A stretch of DNA of 64,000 nt, from positions 7,524,029-7,588,028 of the forward strand of contig NZ_CP007440.1 of assembly GCF_001579845.1 (NCBI RefSeq), written 5' to 3'. Of the stretch, positions 39,201 through 47,677 are shown piece after piece. The position numbers and the translations under genes are program-made. The stretch is from Rhodoplanes sp. Z2-YC6860. GTDB lineage: Bacteria; Pseudomonadota; Alphaproteobacteria; Rhizobiales; Xanthobacteraceae. Within the stretch, counting starts at the first letter, position 1. Each line of letters opens with the position of its first letter. The notes beneath the pieces were generated by a model. It saw only the letters and a list, made by a program, of their open reading frames with translations, had not been told where the DNA came from and did not search any database.

Positions 39201-42005
39201 ACGACCACCACGCTCAACAATTTCTCGAGCACCCAGATCGGCGCGCTGAGCACGACGCAATTGCGCAGCCTGACCACCGCGGAGCTCAATTCGCTGTCGG
39301 TCGACTCGCTCGATGCCGTGGACGTGACCAAAGCCACCACTGCGCAGGTCGCGGGCCTCAGCACCACCTCGATCAGCCTGTTGAGCGAGGCGCAGGTCGG
39401 CGCCTTCTCCACCGCGCAGGTCGCGAGCCTCTCGGCCGGCCAGATCGGCGTGCTGAGCTCGACCGAGGTGCAGGGCTTCACCACCACGCAGATGAACGCG
39501 CTGAAGCCAACGCAATTCGCCGGCCTCACGACCACGGCGCTTGGGCTGTTCTCCAGCGATCAGATCTATGCGCTCACCACCACGCAGCTGCAGGGTCTGA
39601 CCACCACGCAGATCAATGGGCTCGACGTCGACACGTTCCAGGCGCTCGATTTCTCCAAGCTCGGCTGGTATCAGGTCCGCGGCTTGAGCACGACCGCCAT
39701 GGACGAGGTCACAGCCGTCCAGATCGGCGCGCTGAACACGGTCCAGGTCTCGCTGCTTTCAACCAGTCAGATCGGCGCGCTGTCGTCCGACAACGTCCAG
39801 TCGCTGAACACCGCGCAGCTCAATGCGCTGACGACGCAGCAGCTCGGCGGCCTGACCACCACGGCGGTGGAGCTGTTCTCGAGCGACCAGATCGGCGCGC
39901 TGACCACCACCCAGGTGAGAGGCCTGACCACCACGCAGCTCAACGGCATCAGCCCCGACCTGCTCGACGCGGTCGATGTCAGCAAGCTGCAATACGGCCA
40001 GCTCAACGGCCTGAACACGACCAGCATCGGCAACCTGAGCGAGGCCCAGGTCGCCTCGCTGACCTCGACCCAGGTCGGCCAGCTCGCCGCCGTGCAGATC
40101 GGCGCGCTCAGCTCAACCGAAGTCCAGAACTTCACCACCACGCAGGCCAATGCGCTGAGTGCCGTGCAGCTTGGCAACCTGACCACGACTGCGCTCGGGC
40201 TGTTCTCCAGCGACCAGTTCGGCGCTCTGACCACCGGTCAGGTCCAGGGCCTGAGCACGACACAGCTCAACGGGCTATCGGTCGACGACCTCGATGCGGT
40301 GGACTTGAGCAAGGCCACCACGGCACAGATCGCAGGCCTGACCACCACCACGTTCAGCCAGTTGAGCGACATCCAGGTCGGTGCATTCTCCGCGGCGCAG
40401 ATCGCGAGCCTGTCGACCAGCCAGATCGGGGTGCTGACCTCGACCGAGGTGCAATCCTTCACCGCCACGCAAACCGGCGCGCTGACGCCGACGCAGCTCG
40501 GCAAGCTGACCACCACGGCGCTCGGCCTGTTCTCGAGCGACCAGATCGGCGCGCTGACCACTGCTCAGCTCCGAGGCCTGAGCACCACGCAGCTCAACGC
40601 GCTCTCGACCGATGCGCTCGACGCCGTTGATGTGACCAAGGCCACCACGGCGCAGATCGCGGGTCTCACCACGACCGCGTTCGCTCAATTGAGCGACATC
40701 CAGACCGGCGCGCTGGCCGCCACGCAGATCGCCGTGCTGACGACCAGCCAGATCGGCGTGCTCACTTCGACCGAAGTCCAAGGCTTCACCACGACCCAGA
40801 CCGGCGCCCTGACCGCGGCGCAGCTCGGCAACCTCACCACCACGGCGCTCGGCCTGTTCTCGAGCGACCAGATCGGCGCGCTCACCACCACCCAGCTGCG
40901 CAGCCTGAGCACCACCCAGCTCAACGGGCTGTCGATCGACGAGCTCGACGCCGTCGACGTGAGCAAGGCCACCACGACCCAGATCGCGGGGCTCACCACG
41001 ACCGCGTTCGGTCAGTTGAGCGACATCCAGGTCGGCGCGCTCTCCGCAGCGCAGATCTCGAACCTCTCGACCGATCAGATCGGGGTCCTGACATCGACCG
41101 AGGTGCAGTCCTTCACCACGACGCAGGCCAACGCGCTGACCGCGACGCAGCTCGGCAACCTGACCACGACGGCGCTGGGGCTGTTCTCCAGCGACCAGAT
41201 CGGCGCGCTCAGCACCGACCAGCTCCAGAGCCTGACCACGACCCAGCTCAATGCGCTGTCGGCCGATGCGCTCAACGCCTTGGACGTGGCCGACGCCACC
41301 GCAACGCAGATCGACGGCCTCACCAGCACGGCATTCGGCCAGTTGACCGAAGCCCAGGTCGGCGCGCTCACCGCGGATCAGATCACCGGTCTTTCGATCG
41401 ATCAGATCGGCACGCTGACCTCGTCCGAGATCCAGTCCTTCACCACCACGCAAGCCAATTCGCTGACCGGCACACAGTTCGGCGGGATGTCGCTTGCGGA
41501 GCTCGGACTGTTCTCGCTCGACCAGGTCAGTGCGCTCACCACCGACCAGGTGCAGGGCCTGACGGCCGATCAGCTCAACACGGTCGGCACTGACCTGCTC
41601 GACGCGCTCGATCTCAGCAAGTTCAGCGGCGACCAGCTCACCTGGCTGACGACCACGACGTTCGCGAACCTGACCGACACTCAGGTCGGCACGCTGACCT
41701 CGGATCAGATTCCGGCGCTGTCGGCGGATCAGCTTCAGGTGCTCAGCACGACCGAGATCGGAAACTTCACCACGGATCAGGTGGGCGGGCTGACCTCCGA
41801 CCAGATCGCCGGGCTGACCACGACCTACTTCTCGGCGCTCACCGCGACGACCGGCATCCCGTCGCTCAGCGCCGATGCCATCGCGGGCATCAGCACGGAC
41901 GACATTTATGCCCTGACCACCGATCAGGCCAACGCCTTCACGCAGACCCAGATCGGCAACATGTCCATCGACCAGCTCCACGCGCTGGCCGACGTTGTGG
42001 CATAG
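36201..42005 (+). CDS. Giant octapeptide-repeat protein, 1934 aa
   Basis: I recognise no characterised family. From residue 8 to 1928 the protein consists of octapeptides of consensus L-[ST]-[ST]-T-Q-[IVL]-x-[AGN] (about 213 units), broken every 12 units by a 13-residue hinge of the type LSTDALDAVDVTK. Sixteen hinges occur with their lysine at residues 172, 281 and so on to 1807, exactly 109 residues apart. Within each period, unit 6 has Glu in place of Gln (STEVQA), unit 9 has Ala (TTTAL), and units 7 and 10 start with Phe. No signal peptide, membrane helix or cysteine is seen; the protein is Thr/Ser/Leu/Ala/Gln-rich and acidic. L at N', S/T at N-cap, Q/E at N3 and I/V at N4 fit repeated helix-capping boxes, so a solenoid of very short helices is conceivable. 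Surface or secreted location is inferred only from composition, repeats and the upstream CtrA-type box. Confidence 0.9.
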   Translation: MSFTISSLTPRQIAGLNTTAIAGLQTTDIAQLSTSQAAALTAAQINALGTTDLQFLATTQVAALAPTVLSHLLTLQFQNFLDTQIAGLTGTQVSALTTSEIGALTSTEVQAFTTTQANALTAGQFAALTTTALASFSTTQVSAFTTTQVQGLTAAQLNAVSSDWLDAVDLSKLSITQVRSLSSTAISQLSTTQVSNLTSTQAAQLNAYQLGALSSTEIQGFTTTQANALSSRQLGALTTTALGNFSTTQIGALTTTQAQGLTATQLNTLSVDGLDALDFTKLSTTQVRGLSSTTISNLTEGQVGALTSTEVSLLAATQIDALSSTEVQAFSTTQASALSGRQIAGLTTTALSDFSTTQIGAFSTAQIQGLTTTQLNSLSTDALDVVDVTKLSTTQIRGLSTTTVAQLTGAQVGSITSTQASLLNSSQIGVLTSTEIQAFATTQANALTAAQLRSLTTTALSNFSTTQIGALSTAQLQGLTTTQLNALSTDALDVVDVTKLSTTQVRSLNSTAISALTDSQVGALNSTDISLLSTTQIGALSSTEIQAFTTTQANALSGRQLGGLTTTALGNFSTTQIGALSTAQVQGLTAAQLNAGSVDTLDAVDLTKLSAAQLGGLSTTTIGNLTETQVGTLTSTQVGLLNSAQFGALTSTEVQAFTTTQFSGLTARQLGGLTTSALSNFSTTQIGALSTTQARALTTSQLNNISADALDAVDLSKLTFAQLTGLNTTSIGNLTETQVAGLTSTQVSTLTTQQVGALTSTEVQNFTTTQANALTTTQLGRITTTALGNFSTTQISALGTTQVNALTTTQLNNVDPSILDAVDLTKLSLGQLTGLNTTSIGNLTDTQVGSLTSTQVRQLSAVQIGALSSTEVQALTTTQANALSATQISGLSTTALGLFSSTQIGAFTTTQVQGLTTTGLNSLSIDSLDAVDVTKATAAQIAGLTTTSIGELTDAQVGAFSTAQVAILTTSQIGTLTSTEIQAFATTQADALTTSQLSRLTTTTLNNFSSTQIGALSTTQLRSLTTAELNSLSVDSLDAVDVTKATTAQVAGLSTTSISLLSEAQVGAFSTAQVASLSAGQIGVLSSTEVQGFTTTQMNALKPTQFAGLTTTALGLFSSDQIYALTTTQLQGLTTTQINGLDVDTFQALDFSKLGWYQVRGLSTTAMDEVTAVQIGALNTVQVSLLSTSQIGALSSDNVQSLNTAQLNALTTQQLGGLTTTAVELFSSDQIGALTTTQVRGLTTTQLNGISPDLLDAVDVSKLQYGQLNGLNTTSIGNLSEAQVASLTSTQVGQLAAVQIGALSSTEVQNFTTTQANALSAVQLGNLTTTALGLFSSDQFGALTTGQVQGLSTTQLNGLSVDDLDAVDLSKATTAQIAGLTTTTFSQLSDIQVGAFSAAQIASLSTSQIGVLTSTEVQSFTATQTGALTPTQLGKLTTTALGLFSSDQIGALTTAQLRGLSTTQLNALSTDALDAVDVTKATTAQIAGLTTTAFAQLSDIQTGALAATQIAVLTTSQIGVLTSTEVQGFTTTQTGALTAAQLGNLTTTALGLFSSDQIGALTTTQLRSLSTTQLNGLSIDELDAVDVSKATTTQIAGLTTTAFGQLSDIQVGALSAAQISNLSTDQIGVLTSTEVQSFTTTQANALTATQLGNLTTTALGLFSSDQIGALSTDQLQSLTTTQLNALSADALNALDVADATATQIDGLTSTAFGQLTEAQVGALTADQITGLSIDQIGTLTSSEIQSFTTTQANSLTGTQFGGMSLAELGLFSLDQVSALTTDQVQGLTADQLNTVGTDLLDALDLSKFSGDQLTWLTTTTFANLTDTQVGTLTSDQIPALSADQLQVLSTTEIGNFTTDQVGGLTSDQIAGLTTTYFSALTATTGIPSLSADAIAGISTDDIYALTTDQANAFTQTQIGNMSIDQLHALADVVA
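36717..41621 (+). repeat. 327-bp in-frame tandem super-repeat, 15 exact periods
   Basis: The hinge AAG (Lys) codon recurs at 36714, 37041, 37368, 37695, 38022 and onward to 41619, which is 15 x 327 bp with no net insertion or deletion. Copies differ in sequence, mostly at third codon positions and in variable octad positions, so this is an old array kept in register rather than a fresh expansion. From about 38.9 kb on, copies favour ATTAQ after the hinge and SSDQ in unit 10; earlier copies favour LSTTQ and STTQ. Confidence 0.92.
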
Positions 42006-42031
42006 GGCGGATATCGGAACGCGAACCGATA

Positions 42032-44563
42032 TCACCCGGGCGGCTGACCTCGTGTCGGCCGCCGCCGCACCCAGAACTGATACATCGACTTGAACAGGTC
42101 CGGGTCCTGCTGCTCGAGCGAATGCCAGTTCGCGAGATCGGTCTTGCCCGCGTCAGCCGGGAACGTCTGGCCGTACCGCTGCAATGCCGTGGCTTCGACT
42201 TCGAACCCGATCATTTCGAGATCGTGCTCGGCCAGAAAGCCGGCGATCTCCGGCAATCCGTATTTGTGCTCCTGCACGTGGAACAGCAGGTCGCGGCATT
42301 CGCTTAGGCTGTAGAAGTCCACCATGTGGGCGACGGCCTTGGCCGGGTGACCATCTGGAAGCGCAAGGATGTCGAGCCGCGCGCGGCGCATATCATCGTC
42401 ATCGCGGCCGTAGCCGCGCTCACCGATCAAGCGTTGCGCTGCCGTGACGGGACTGCCGCCCAGCGCGCTGTAGAGCGCGACCCGCATGCAGCCGTGCGGC
42501 CGCAGCACCGAGAGCAGCGCGCACCAGCCGGCCCAGGGCTCGGCCATGTGGTGCAGCACGCCACAACTGTCGATCACATCGAAGCTGCGGCCGATCGAGC
42601 CGATCTTGAGGATATCGGCCTGGCCGTAGGCGATGCCGCTCAGCCCCATCGCATCGGTCATGGTCTTGGCGTAGCCCAGGCTGGTGCGGCTCAAATCGAT
42701 GGCCGTCAGGCGCAGTCCGCTGAATGTCTGCGCGACGGCGGCGACGTGGCGGCCAGTGCCGCACCCGGCAATCAGGTAATCGAGCATCGATCCGGCATCA
42801 CCGGGATCGACGTTCGCGAGCGGGAAACGGCTGCGGAGATACGAGCCGAACGGCACCGGCGCCGTCATGGCGCGAATGGCCCGCCACCTTGGATAAGGGC
42901 TTTGCTCGTACTGCTGCTGCACCAGCCGGGAGGTGCGATCTTCGACAGCTGTCAGGCTTGGAATGGATTCTCCGATCCGGGCCTGGTGCCTCGGCTCCGT
43001 GATTTGCAGCGCCAACAGCGGTGCGACCGGATCGGGCCATGGCGTTGCCAGCAGCCTGTCCAACGTCTCGGCCGGCAGCGCGTGCAGCGGCATGTATGAG
43101 CCGATCGCGGCGATCCACCACGCCGACATGGCTGCACCTGTCGCCGCGGCTGCAGCGAGACGGTCGCGCAACGAAACAGCCTTCTGCCGTTCGGCCGCAT
43201 CCGAGCTCAAGACATAGTCGTTGAGGAAGCATTGCCGCGCCAGCGCGCAGTGCAACGCAAGGAGATCGCCGTCCTCGCTGGTGCCCGGCATGGCCTGCAT
43301 CGCGAAATCGAGCAACGTGGCTCGCATGGCCCGCAACAAACCGTCGCCATCGATCCAGCTCAGCGGCTCCGAGACCAGCAGGGCGAGGAACAGCCGATTT
43401 CGCGCAATCTCCGCCAGATCGGCGATATCGATCGCGCCCGTCGTGCATGGGACGCACCGGCTCACCGTCGGATCGCGGCGCAGAACCGCGATGCTGACAT
43501 TCAAAATGTCCCGCGGGTCGCCCCACGGCTCGATCAGCGCGCGGGCAAGCTCGGCGCCATATGCGTGTGCGTAGGGCAAAGACCGTTGGTCTGCGAGGCA
43601 GCCGAACAGCAGCGCTCGTGTCTCGGCGTCTTCCGCCGTATCGTTCGCACGTTTCAGCAAAGTGAGCGCGCCACCAAGGTCGCCGCCGAACAGCGCTCGG
43701 GCCTGCGCGATGCAGGCGCCGCGAAATTCGCGCTTCAAACGTTGTGCCTGCTCTTGGTGGAACGCCGCTCCGCTCACGTCACCTTCGACCTTCAGTGCAG
43801 CGGCGAGGCCCTGATGCGCCACGAGCGCGTTGGGATGGCGTCCGATCGCGTGCCGATACCATCGAATCGCCTCCGCGGGCCGTCCCACGTCCCGCAACGC
43901 ATCGCCGGCATTGACCGCGGCTTCGATCAGCGCAGGATCGAGCGTGGCCGCACGCTCGAAGTGGCGTATCGCGTCCTCGCGCTGGCCCAAAGCTTTGAGC
44001 GCCGTGCCGAGATTGTTGTGCGTCGGGGCGTGGTCCGGATTCAGCCCCAGCGCCAGCCTGTAGTGGCCGGCCGCTTCGTCATGCCGGCCCATCTCCGCAA
44101 CCAGATTGGCGATGTTGTAATGGCTCTCGCAAGAGCGCGGCTGAAGCGCGAGCGCGGACCGGTAGTTTGCCAGCGCCTCCGTCGGCCGCTGCTGGGCTTT
44201 GAGCGCGTTGGCGAGGTTCATGTAAGCCGCGGCGTAGCCGGGGCGCAACTCGATCGCACGGCGATTGTGTTTCAACGCTTCATCGAATCGCCGCAACGCG
44301 CCGAACGCAATGCCGATGTGATAGTGGCACTCGGGAATCGAACCATCGAGCACGATCGCCCGCCCAATCAGGTCGACGGCCGCATCGAGACTGCCGAGCG
44401 TGATGGCAACAATGCCGCGATGGTGCAGGGCTTCGACGTGGCGTGGGTTCAACGCGAGCACCTTGGCGTAGCCGGCGTCGGCCTCGCGCAACTCGCCTCG
44501 CTGATGGAGCGACAGCGCATCGGCGAACAGACGTGCATCGTCGTCCGAAACGGATTTGACCAT
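42032..44563 (-). CDS. TPR-repeat protein fused to a SAM-dependent methyltransferase
   Basis: An 843-aa protein. Residues about 8-280 hold around eight tetratricopeptide repeats (e.g. ADAGYAKVLALNPRHVEALH, EALANYRSALALQPRSCESH, DAIRHFERAATLDPALIEA). A helical middle region follows. A class I methyltransferase occupies about 545-800, with motif I DYLIAGCGTGRHVAAVA, an acidic strand LTAIDLS and VIDSCGVLHHM. The ATG at 44563 is preferred over an upstream TTG. TPR-methyltransferase fusions of this kind are often found near surface-structure genes, and their targets are mostly unknown. The gene converges on the giant octapeptide-repeat gene with 26 bp between stop codons. Confidence 0.88.
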   Translation of the reverse strand: MVKSVSDDDARLFADALSLHQRGELREADAGYAKVLALNPRHVEALHHRGIVAITLGSLDAAVDLIGRAIVLDGSIPECHYHIGIAFGALRRFDEALKHNRRAIELRPGYAAAYMNLANALKAQQRPTEALANYRSALALQPRSCESHYNIANLVAEMGRHDEAAGHYRLALGLNPDHAPTHNNLGTALKALGQREDAIRHFERAATLDPALIEAAVNAGDALRDVGRPAEAIRWYRHAIGRHPNALVAHQGLAAALKVEGDVSGAAFHQEQAQRLKREFRGACIAQARALFGGDLGGALTLLKRANDTAEDAETRALLFGCLADQRSLPYAHAYGAELARALIEPWGDPRDILNVSIAVLRRDPTVSRCVPCTTGAIDIADLAEIARNRLFLALLVSEPLSWIDGDGLLRAMRATLLDFAMQAMPGTSEDGDLLALHCALARQCFLNDYVLSSDAAERQKAVSLRDRLAAAAATGAAMSAWWIAAIGSYMPLHALPAETLDRLLATPWPDPVAPLLALQITEPRHQARIGESIPSLTAVEDRTSRLVQQQYEQSPYPRWRAIRAMTAPVPFGSYLRSRFPLANVDPGDAGSMLDYLIAGCGTGRHVAAVAQTFSGLRLTAIDLSRTSLGYAKTMTDAMGLSGIAYGQADILKIGSIGRSFDVIDSCGVLHHMAEPWAGWCALLSVLRPHGCMRVALYSALGGSPVTAAQRLIGERGYGRDDDDMRRARLDILALPDGHPAKAVAHMVDFYSLSECRDLLFHVQEHKYGLPEIAGFLAEHDLEMIGFEVEATALQRYGQTFPADAGKTDLANWHSLEQQDPDLFKSMYQFWVRRRPTRGQPPG

Positions 44564-44808
44564 TTTTGGCCTGGGTGAAATGGGCCGACCAGGGCTTGCA
44601 GGCAATCAAAAGCGACTATTCCCAACGGGTGGATTGTAATCGTTGGTTCCTGCCCACTGGAAGAGGTTGCAGGGGACCCAAGTTCGCTCCGGGTCTGTCG
44701 CCGGCCGCGCTGTGATGTCCGCTTCCGGTCCGAAGCGGACTCCCGTAAGTTCTCCCCACGAGCGTCTCTCGTTCGCGCGCTCGAAAGAAAAAAATCCAGG
44801 GAGAGCCC

Positions 44809-45786
44809 ATGAAATTGGTGATTGGCGCGGCGTTCGCCGCGTTGGCCTGTCTGTCCTTCGCGGGGCACGACGCCCACGCCCAAAGCTGGCCGAGCCGCCC
44901 GATCAAAGTCATCGTGCCGACCGGAGCAGGCGCCGCGACCGACGTGATGGCGCGCCTGATGGCCGACAGTGTCCAGCACGGGCTGGGCCAGCCGGTCGTG
45001 GTCGAAAACCAGGCCGGCGCCTCGGGACTCATCGCTCACCAGAACGCGGCACGCTCGGCACCCGACGGCTACACGTTTCTGTTCACGAACACCTCGGGGC
45101 TTGCAACCAATCCGGTGAGCTTCCAATCACTCCCATACAATCCGGCGCGCGACTTCACCCCTGTGGCCATGATCGTCGACTTCGGCCCGCAGATCCTTTC
45201 GGTGAACGCCGAGGTGCCGGTGAAGTCGCTGCCCGAACTGATCGCCTATGCCAAGGCCAATCCGGGCAAGCTGTCCTACGCGGTCGACGTGACGGCCGGT
45301 GCGGCGCCGATCATCGCGCGGCTGTTCAACAAGCGCGCGGCACTGGGCCTGGTCGAGGTGCCCTATCGCTCGGCCTCGCAAATGGTCCAGGACGTCGCCT
45401 CAGGCGTGGTTCCGGTGCTGATGAGTTCCATGGCGGCGTCGAACGGCATGGTGCAGGCCGGCAAGATCCGGCGGCTGGCGATCAGTTCATCGCAGCGCTT
45501 TCCGCCGCTGCCGGAGCTTCCGGCCATCAACGAGACCGTGCCGGGTGTCACAATGGACGGCTGGTTCGTGCTGGTGGGACCCGCTGGCCTGCCAGCCGAT
45601 ATCGTTCAACGGATGAATCGCGAAGTCGGCGAGTTCCTCAAAGGCGATGCCATCAAACAACGTCTCGCGGGTTTCGGCCTTGCCACGAGCGGCGCCGGCA
45701 CACCTCAGTCGACCGGCGAGTTCATCGCCCGGGAGCAGGAAAAGTGGCGAGCGCTGGCTCAGGAGCTGAACATCGAGCCGCAGTGA
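44809..45786 (+). CDS. Bug/TctC-family tripartite tricarboxylate receptor
   Basis: A 325-aa exported receptor; signal peptide MKLVIGAAFAALACLSFAGHDAHA. Blocks are WPSRPIKVIVPTGAGAATDVMARLMADSV, GQPVVVENQAGASGLIAHQNA, APDGYTFLF, VEVPYRSASQMVQDVASG and REQEKWRALAQELNIEPQ. The ligand loop reads TGAGAATD rather than the usual PGGxxD form, a departure at the carboxylate-binding site. The ATG follows CAGGGAGAGCCC. It is divergent from the TPR-methyltransferase gene, with about 245 bp between starts. Confidence 0.92.
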   Translation: MKLVIGAAFAALACLSFAGHDAHAQSWPSRPIKVIVPTGAGAATDVMARLMADSVQHGLGQPVVVENQAGASGLIAHQNAARSAPDGYTFLFTNTSGLATNPVSFQSLPYNPARDFTPVAMIVDFGPQILSVNAEVPVKSLPELIAYAKANPGKLSYAVDVTAGAAPIIARLFNKRAALGLVEVPYRSASQMVQDVASGVVPVLMSSMAASNGMVQAGKIRRLAISSSQRFPPLPELPAINETVPGVTMDGWFVLVGPAGLPADIVQRMNREVGEFLKGDAIKQRLAGFGLATSGAGTPQSTGEFIAREQEKWRALAQELNIEPQ

Positions 45787-46063
45787 TCCGTCTCGCCGGA
45801 CCGCAGCGCCGCCATTTCGAGACGCTCGAAATATCGACCGCCAGCTGACGCTCAGCCAGGAGTCCCCGGCTGAAGGCTAGATGCCGCGATCGCACGCTCG
45901 GGCCACTGACCGAGATGGAGGAGATCACGGCCACAAGATAGAGCGGCGCCCAGACGCACGCGATCACGCCGAAGCCAACGTTCGTGCCGTCACATGCTTC
46001 ATGTTTTGGGACGTTTTGCATTCCCAAATCCCTTGAAGCCGGCGAACCCGGTCGTCGCGTGGC

Positions 46064-47335
46064 TTACCCCTGAGCGACGGCTCGCGCCCGCATCGGTTTG
46101 AGCACAACGAGCGCCATGACCGCAGCGATGATATTGAGCGCCGCTGCAATGATGAACACGGCAGTCCAGTTTCCCGTCGCGGACGTGAGCACGTTTCCGA
46201 ACGGCACCAGCAGTGCCGCCGTTCCCTTCGCGGTGTAGAGCATCCCGTAGTTGGCCGTCGCGTATTTGCGGCCAAACAGGTCGGTGCAGGTGGCCGGGAA
46301 CAGCGAGTAGATCTCGCCCCAGGCGAAGAACACGAGGCCCGACAGGATCACGAACATGAACGGATCATGCGCATACATGAGCAGCGCGTAGATTCCGATT
46401 CCTTCGAGCAGGAACGCGATGAACATCGTGTTCTCGCGCCCGATATTGTCGGAGATCCAGCCAAACAACGGCCGCGTGACGCCGTTGAGCACGCGATCGA
46501 TCGACAACGCGAACTGCAGCGCTGGCAAGGTCAAGCCGAGGATCGAGACCGGGATGCCGTCGACCTTGAAGTCCTTGGCGATCGGCGCGAGCTGCGCCGT
46601 CGCCATGAGCCCGCCGGTGCCGACCATGACGAACATCACGTACATCACCCAGAACGGCACGCTCTTGAGCACCTCGGCCGGCCCATGGTCACGGCGGGTT
46701 TGCTGGATCGCGCCGGTATCCTGGGCCGGACCGGCGGGAGGTGCGCGAAGGAACAGTGCGACGATGGCGACGACAATTCCCTGGCCCAGGCCGAACCAGA
46801 GGAAGGCGGACTGGTAGCCGCTCGACGCGATCATGTTGGCGATCGGAACGACGGTCAGTGCAGAGCCTGCGCCAAATCCCGCAGCCGTCAGACCGGCCGC
46901 GAGGCCGCGGCGATCCGGAAACCACTTCAGGGCGTTGCCGACCGCCGCGCCGTAGATGATACCGGCGCCGACGCCGCCGATGGCGGCGCCGAGATAAAGC
47001 AGCATCAGCGTGTCGGCCACCGAATTGATCACCCAGGCGACGGCGATCAAGATGCCGGACACGCAAACCATGAATTTCGGGCCGTAACGGTCGATCAGCC
47101 AGCCTTCGATCGGCACCAGCCAGGTTTCGGTGACGACGAAGATCGTGAACGCGACCTGGATCGCTGCGCGACCCCAGTGGTATTTCTGATCGATCGGATT
47201 GACGAACAGCGTCCATCCGTATTGCAGGTTGGCGATCATCACCATGCAGATGATGCCAAGCGTCAATTGAACCCAACGCGTGTTCTTTGAAGCAACGGCG
47301 GACGTGGCGTCAGACTGCAGCACAAACGACATCAC
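46064..47335 (-). CDS. oxlT: OxlT-like oxalate/formate antiporter (MFS)
   Basis: A 423-aa MFS protein with about 12 hydrophobic segments. It has the OxlT-family features NTRWVQLTLGIICMVMIANLQYGWTLFVNPI at the start, WGRAAIQVAFTIFVVTETWLVPIEGWLIDRYGPK, GGVGAGIIYGAAVGNALKWFPDRRGLAAGLTAAGFGAGSAL and RPLFGWISDNIGRENTMFIAF. Family members exchange oxalate for formate; related proteins carry other carboxylates. No oxalyl-CoA decarboxylase or formyl-CoA transferase gene is adjacent, so the substrate remains open. It is a single-gene unit, reading away from the chemoreceptor operon. Confidence 0.9.
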   Translation of the reverse strand: MMSFVLQSDATSAVASKNTRWVQLTLGIICMVMIANLQYGWTLFVNPIDQKYHWGRAAIQVAFTIFVVTETWLVPIEGWLIDRYGPKFMVCVSGILIAVAWVINSVADTLMLLYLGAAIGGVGAGIIYGAAVGNALKWFPDRRGLAAGLTAAGFGAGSALTVVPIANMIASSGYQSAFLWFGLGQGIVVAIVALFLRAPPAGPAQDTGAIQQTRRDHGPAEVLKSVPFWVMYVMFVMVGTGGLMATAQLAPIAKDFKVDGIPVSILGLTLPALQFALSIDRVLNGVTRPLFGWISDNIGRENTMFIAFLLEGIGIYALLMYAHDPFMFVILSGLVFFAWGEIYSLFPATCTDLFGRKYATANYGMLYTAKGTAALLVPFGNVLTSATGNWTAVFIIAAALNIIAAVMALVVLKPMRARAVAQG

Positions 47336-47677
47336 AGACTCCCCGAATCGCGCAGATCGTTGGCTGCGCGTTTTGTCGTATCTGGCTTACCCAGGCGGCC
47401 AGTTACGGCAGAGGAAGACGGATAAAGAACCGCTTGTCATCAGAAAAAAGCTGCTGCGTTGCAAAATTTCGAACACGAGAAAGTGTGCGTCGCAACAGAC
47501 CTTCATCGCGTACCGCGATGACCGGCTTGCCTCGCGAGAATGCGACGCGAATGGTTGCCCGTCATCCAAAAGTATGAGGGCAACTTTTGGCCGTTCGCGG
47601 AGCGGCCGACCCATCCGCGAATAGCAATCAGCAAAGCCGGAGCGAAAGGTCCGTTTCGATGAGGCTGAAATCGGCCG
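47336..47677. other. Intergenic region upstream of the oxlT-like gene, no gene found
   Basis: A stretch of 342 bp between the 5' end of oxlT and the 3' end of the chemoreceptor gene, both on the minus strand. It is less GC-rich than its surroundings around 47420-47480 (AAAAAAGCTGC, CAAAATTTCG) and must hold the oxlT promoter. Short ORFs here show no ribosome-binding site, hydrophobic pattern or recognisable domain. I see no repeat or clear terminator. Confidence 0.5.

Noticed and set aside
36201-42005. CRISPR array or satellite DNA explanation for the 327-bp repeats
   Set aside because: The repeats are strictly in one open frame, have diverged at codon level and have no spacer-repeat alternation.
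36201-42005. RTX toxin or pentapeptide-repeat assignment for the giant protein
   Set aside because: No GGxGxDxUx nonapeptides and no A(D/N)LxX pentads; the unit is eight residues long with a different consensus.
40275-42035. 586-aa minus-strand ORF opposite the giant repeat gene, with R/G/D-rich repeats
   Set aside because: It is the antisense shadow of the 327-bp repeats. The plus-strand frame is continuous over 5.8 kb with sensible residues and exact codon register.
45722-46027. 101-aa minus-strand ORF with a short hydrophobic stretch downstream of oxlT, considered as an MFS small subunit
   Set aside because: It overlaps the Bug gene end, has no ribosome-binding site, and does not resemble the small peptides I recall next to OxlT genes.
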